Source of the DNA: CAYUUP01 sp964447925
GTDB taxonomy: Bacteria > Bacillota > Clostridia > Oscillospirales > Oscillospiraceae
DNA length: 8,255 nt
Direction of reading: 5' to 3'
Assembly (NCBI GenBank): GCA_964447925.1
Contig: CAYUUP010000071.1
Coordinates: forward strand, 1 to 8,255
Of the stretch, positions 7,140-8,255 are shown one piece after another (the stretch's first letter is position 1; every line of letters starts with the position of its first letter). Made by a program: the position numbers and the translations under genes. The notes beneath the pieces are model-generated. The model was not told where the DNA came from, did no database searches, and saw only the letters and a program-made list of their open reading frames with translations.

Positions 7140-7904
7140 TCACCCTTCACTACCCTGCACCTGTCCTGCCTGAAGCCGTTGGCGCACCGCCTCATAGAGT
7201 ACGATGGCTGCAGCGGAGGCTGCGTTCAGAGAGTTTACTTTTCCTCGCAGTGGGATGCGCAGCAAATAGTCGCACTGCTCCGTCACCAGCCGCCCCATGC
7301 CACTGCCCTCGGAGCCGATGACGATGACAGCAGGTCCCCGGAGGTCAGTCTCATAGAGGGAGACACTGCCTTCCGCCGCTGTGCCATACACCCAAAGTCC
7401 CTGCTCCTTCAGCTGGCGCAGCAGAGCGACCAGGTTGGTGACTCTGGCCACCGGCAGATGGGACACTGCCCCGGCAGAGGTCTTGGCCACCGCCGCTGTC
7501 AGTCCCGCAGAGCGGCGCTTTGGAATGATTACCCCGTGTGCCCCGGCACACTCTGCGCACCGAATTACCGCCCCTAAATTTCGGGGGTCGGAGAGTTCAT
7601 CGCATACTACCACCAGCGGGGCCTCCCTCCGCTCACGAGCCAGGGCCAGGATGTCTTCTACTGTGGCATAAGGCTGGGCAGCGGCCACGGCAATGGCCCC
7701 CTGGTGGGCGCCGGTGGAACTCATGGCGTCTAGTCTGCGGCGGTCAGTCTCCACAACCATCACGCCTTGCTTGCGGGCAACAGCGATCAGCCTGCGAAGA
7801 GCGGCATCGCCCCCCTTGGCCACATAGAGCTTGACGATGGGCGTTCCTGCCCGCAGGGCCTCCGCAATGGCATTGCGCCCCTCAATGCTGGTTTCATCTG
7901 CCAT
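7140..7904 (-). CDS. rlmB: 23S rRNA (guanosine-2'-O-)-methyltransferase, TrmH/SpoU family (RlmB)
   Basis: The 254-residue SPOUT-class enzyme uses S-adenosylmethionine to methylate a ribose 2'-OH; the closest family role is G2251 of the 23S rRNA peptidyl-transferase P loop. An N-terminal substrate-binding domain (about 4-75, opening with IEGRNAIAEAL) precedes the knotted catalytic domain (about 96-245). That domain has motif 1 DPRNLGAVIRCAE (106-118), motif 2 VIGSEGSGMGRL (195-206) and motif 3 IPLRGKVNSLNAASAAAI (217-234). Length is normal. The start ATG has AGGAG 12 nt upstream, and no earlier start codon exists in frame before a stop. The membrane-protein gene begins 6 nt downstream, so they should share a transcript. 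Related SpoU methyltransferases acting on other RNA sites are the main alternative; the family itself is clear. Confidence 0.93.
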   Translation of the reverse strand: MADETSIEGRNAIAEALRAGTPIVKLYVAKGGDAALRRLIAVARKQGVMVVETDRRRLDAMSSTGAHQGAIAVAAAQPYATVEDILALARERREAPLVVVCDELSDPRNLGAVIRCAECAGAHGVIIPKRRSAGLTAAVAKTSAGAVSHLPVARVTNLVALLRQLKEQGLWVYGTAAEGSVSLYETDLRGPAVIVIGSEGSGMGRLVTEQCDYLLRIPLRGKVNSLNAASAAAIVLYEAVRQRLQAGQVQGSEG

Positions 7905-7949
7905 TTCAGCTACTGTCTCCTCTGCTGCCTGGATAGATCACAGGTGTCC

Positions 7950-8015
7950 TCACAGGGTGCCGCAGGCACAAGCCTGCGGCTCACATTTGCCGAGTGTCCG
8001 GGTATTCGTTTTCAC
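7950..8015 (-). CDS. Possible 21-codon leader peptide upstream of rlmB
   Basis: On the minus strand a GTG at 8013-8015 opens a 21-residue frame ending in TGA at 7950-7952. A strong ribosome site, GGAGGG (plus 8024-8029), lies 8 nt before the GTG. The peptide starts MKTNTRTLG and contains KCEPQACACG, so three of its last eleven residues are Cys. It sits inside the predicted rlmB leader. Much of the second half is encoded by a hairpin, so the composition may simply reflect the RNA structure or a dispersed repeat. Translation is unproven. Confidence 0.35.
   Translation of the reverse strand: MKTNTRTLGKCEPQACACGTL
7959..7980 (-). repeat. Nine-bp GC hairpin in the rlmB leader
   Basis: GCCGCAGGC (7959-7967) and GCCTGCGGC (7972-7980) pair perfectly around a four-base loop. 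No T run follows on either strand, so it is not a standard terminator. In the rlmB transcript it lies downstream of a larger 11-bp helix and about 55 nt before the rlmB start. Confidence 0.7.
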
Positions 8016-8048
8016 GTAAGTCTCCCTCCGCGCCGCTTTGCGGCTCAC
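7975..8048. repeat. Direct repeat TGCGGCTCAC, two copies
   Basis: The 10-mer TGCGGCTCAC occurs at 7975-7984 and 8039-8048, 64 bp apart. Each copy is followed within a few bases by one arm of the TTGCCGAG/CTCGGCAA inverted repeat. The nested direct and inverted repeats suggest a modular, possibly dispersed element. Confidence 0.55.
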
Positions 8049-8057
8049 GCTCGGCAA
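7987..8057 (-). ncRNA. Candidate structured leader RNA element of rlmB
   Basis: TTGCCGAGTGT (7987-7997) pairs with ACGCTCGGCAA (8047-8057) in 11 bp with a single G-U in the RNA. The 49-base interior holds a small GCCGC/GCGGC hairpin (8032-8044) and the GGAGGG site and start of the small frame. I recognise no known riboswitch or T-box. The pairing is seen in the sequence; a regulatory role is inferred. Confidence 0.4.
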
Positions 8058-8065
8058 GTGTTCAC

Positions 8066-8074
8066 ATTATATCA
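8066..8074 (-). promoter_or_regulatory. Extended -10 promoter of rlmB
   Basis: The minus strand reads TGATATAAT here, a perfect TATAAT box (plus 8066-8071) with a TGn extension. The -35 region is only T-rich, which an extended -10 can tolerate. Initiation near 8059 would give a leader of about 155 nt before the rlmB ATG. Confidence 0.6.
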
Positions 8075-8153
8075 CAAAACCCGACAAAGAAAAAGAGGAA
8101 TTTGCGGTAAAGACAGTTTTTTTTGAATTTTTGCTTTTCTCCGGGATATTTTC

Positions 8154-8182
8154 TTGACAACTGCCCCTTTGTGTGGTAGAAT
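8154..8182 (+). promoter_or_regulatory. Sigma-A promoter of the tRNA-Gly gene
   Basis: A perfect TTGACA (8154-8159), a 17-bp spacer and TAGAAT (8177-8182) with a TGG extension form a strong promoter. T-rich sequence at 8117-8139 may act as an UP element. Transcription should begin near 8189, about 14 nt before the mature tRNA. Confidence 0.85.
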
Positions 8183-8202
8183 AGGCGAGCTGACATTGAG
8201 TT

Positions 8203-8255
8203 GCGGGTGTAGTTCAATGGTAGAATCCCAGCCTTCCAAGCTGGTCGCGTGGGTT
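8203..8255 (+). tRNA. tRNA-Gly (anticodon TCC), 3' end outside the window
   Basis: The gene starts with acceptor strand GCGGGTG, followed by a D arm and an anticodon stem of CCAGC (8228-8232) with GCTGG (8240-8244). The seven-base loop CTTCCAA gives anticodon TCC at 8235-8237, so it reads glycine codons GGA and GGG. The window ends at the start of the T arm (GTGGGTT), so 53 of roughly 71-74 bases are present. Confidence 0.95.

Noticed and set aside
6093..7577. A 494-codon open frame on the plus strand
   Set aside because: It lies antisense across the end of rlmB and the N-terminal half of the membrane-protein gene, spans both genes, and its product is low-complexity Pro/Arg/Leu with no recognisable domain. 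It is a GC-driven shadow.
7905..8100. A T-box or known riboswitch ahead of rlmB
   Set aside because: No T-box bulge sequence, specifier arrangement or terminator-antiterminator pair was recognised; only generic hairpins are seen.
8117..8124. A run of eight T as a terminator
   Set aside because: No stable hairpin precedes it on the plus strand; it fits better as part of an A/T-rich upstream element of the tRNA promoter.
1..8255. CRISPR array, insertion sequence or prophage genes
   Set aside because: No regularly spaced repeats, transposase, integrase or phage structural genes are present in any frame.

Overview
This 8.3-kb window most likely comes from an anaerobic Firmicute of the class Clostridia, plausibly an Oscillospiraceae-type gut bacterium. 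The clues are a pyruvate:ferredoxin oxidoreductase, a GC-rich coding style, AGGAGG-type ribosome binding sites, sigma-A promoters and long hairpins at gene ends. The family-level placement is an inference from style, not a computed result.

Layout: (1) Bases 1-674 (+) hold the C-terminal end of pyruvate:ferredoxin oxidoreductase, followed at 691-803 by two tandem long perfect hairpins that separate it from the convergent genes. (2) Bases 829-4597 (-) hold a three-gene sulfation cassette, in transcription order cysD (ATP sulfurylase small subunit), cysNC (ATP sulfurylase GTPase subunit fused to APS kinase) and a PAPS-dependent sulfotransferase. A 124-bp gap with a 16-bp palindrome lies ahead of cysD. 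(3) Bases 4722-7133 (-) encode an 803-residue membrane protein that I read as a degenerate P1B-type ATPase: the membrane topology is kept, but every catalytic motif I looked for is lost or altered, and a long acidic N-terminal tail is added. (4) Bases 7140-7904 (-) encode a SpoU/TrmH-family 23S rRNA 2'-O-methyltransferase (RlmB), only 6 nt upstream of the membrane-protein gene. (5) Bases 7905-8202 are a divergent intergenic region with an extended -10 promoter for rlmB. Its roughly 155-nt leader can fold strongly and contains a 21-codon Cys-containing small ORF. A strong promoter for a tRNA-Gly(TCC), cut by the window edge, faces the other way.

How the genes work together: CysD and CysN make adenosine 5'-phosphosulfate (APS) from sulfate and ATP, the CysC domain phosphorylates it to PAPS, and the sulfotransferase, encoded 3 nt downstream of cysNC, would use the PAPS to sulfate an acceptor. 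No PAPS or sulfite reductase is visible here, so the cassette looks built for sulfating a glycan, lipid or small molecule rather than for making cysteine. Its layout recalls rhizobial nodPQ plus nodH. The acceptor cannot be read from the sequence. All genes from rlmB to the sulfotransferase share one strand, and no clear terminator was seen between them.
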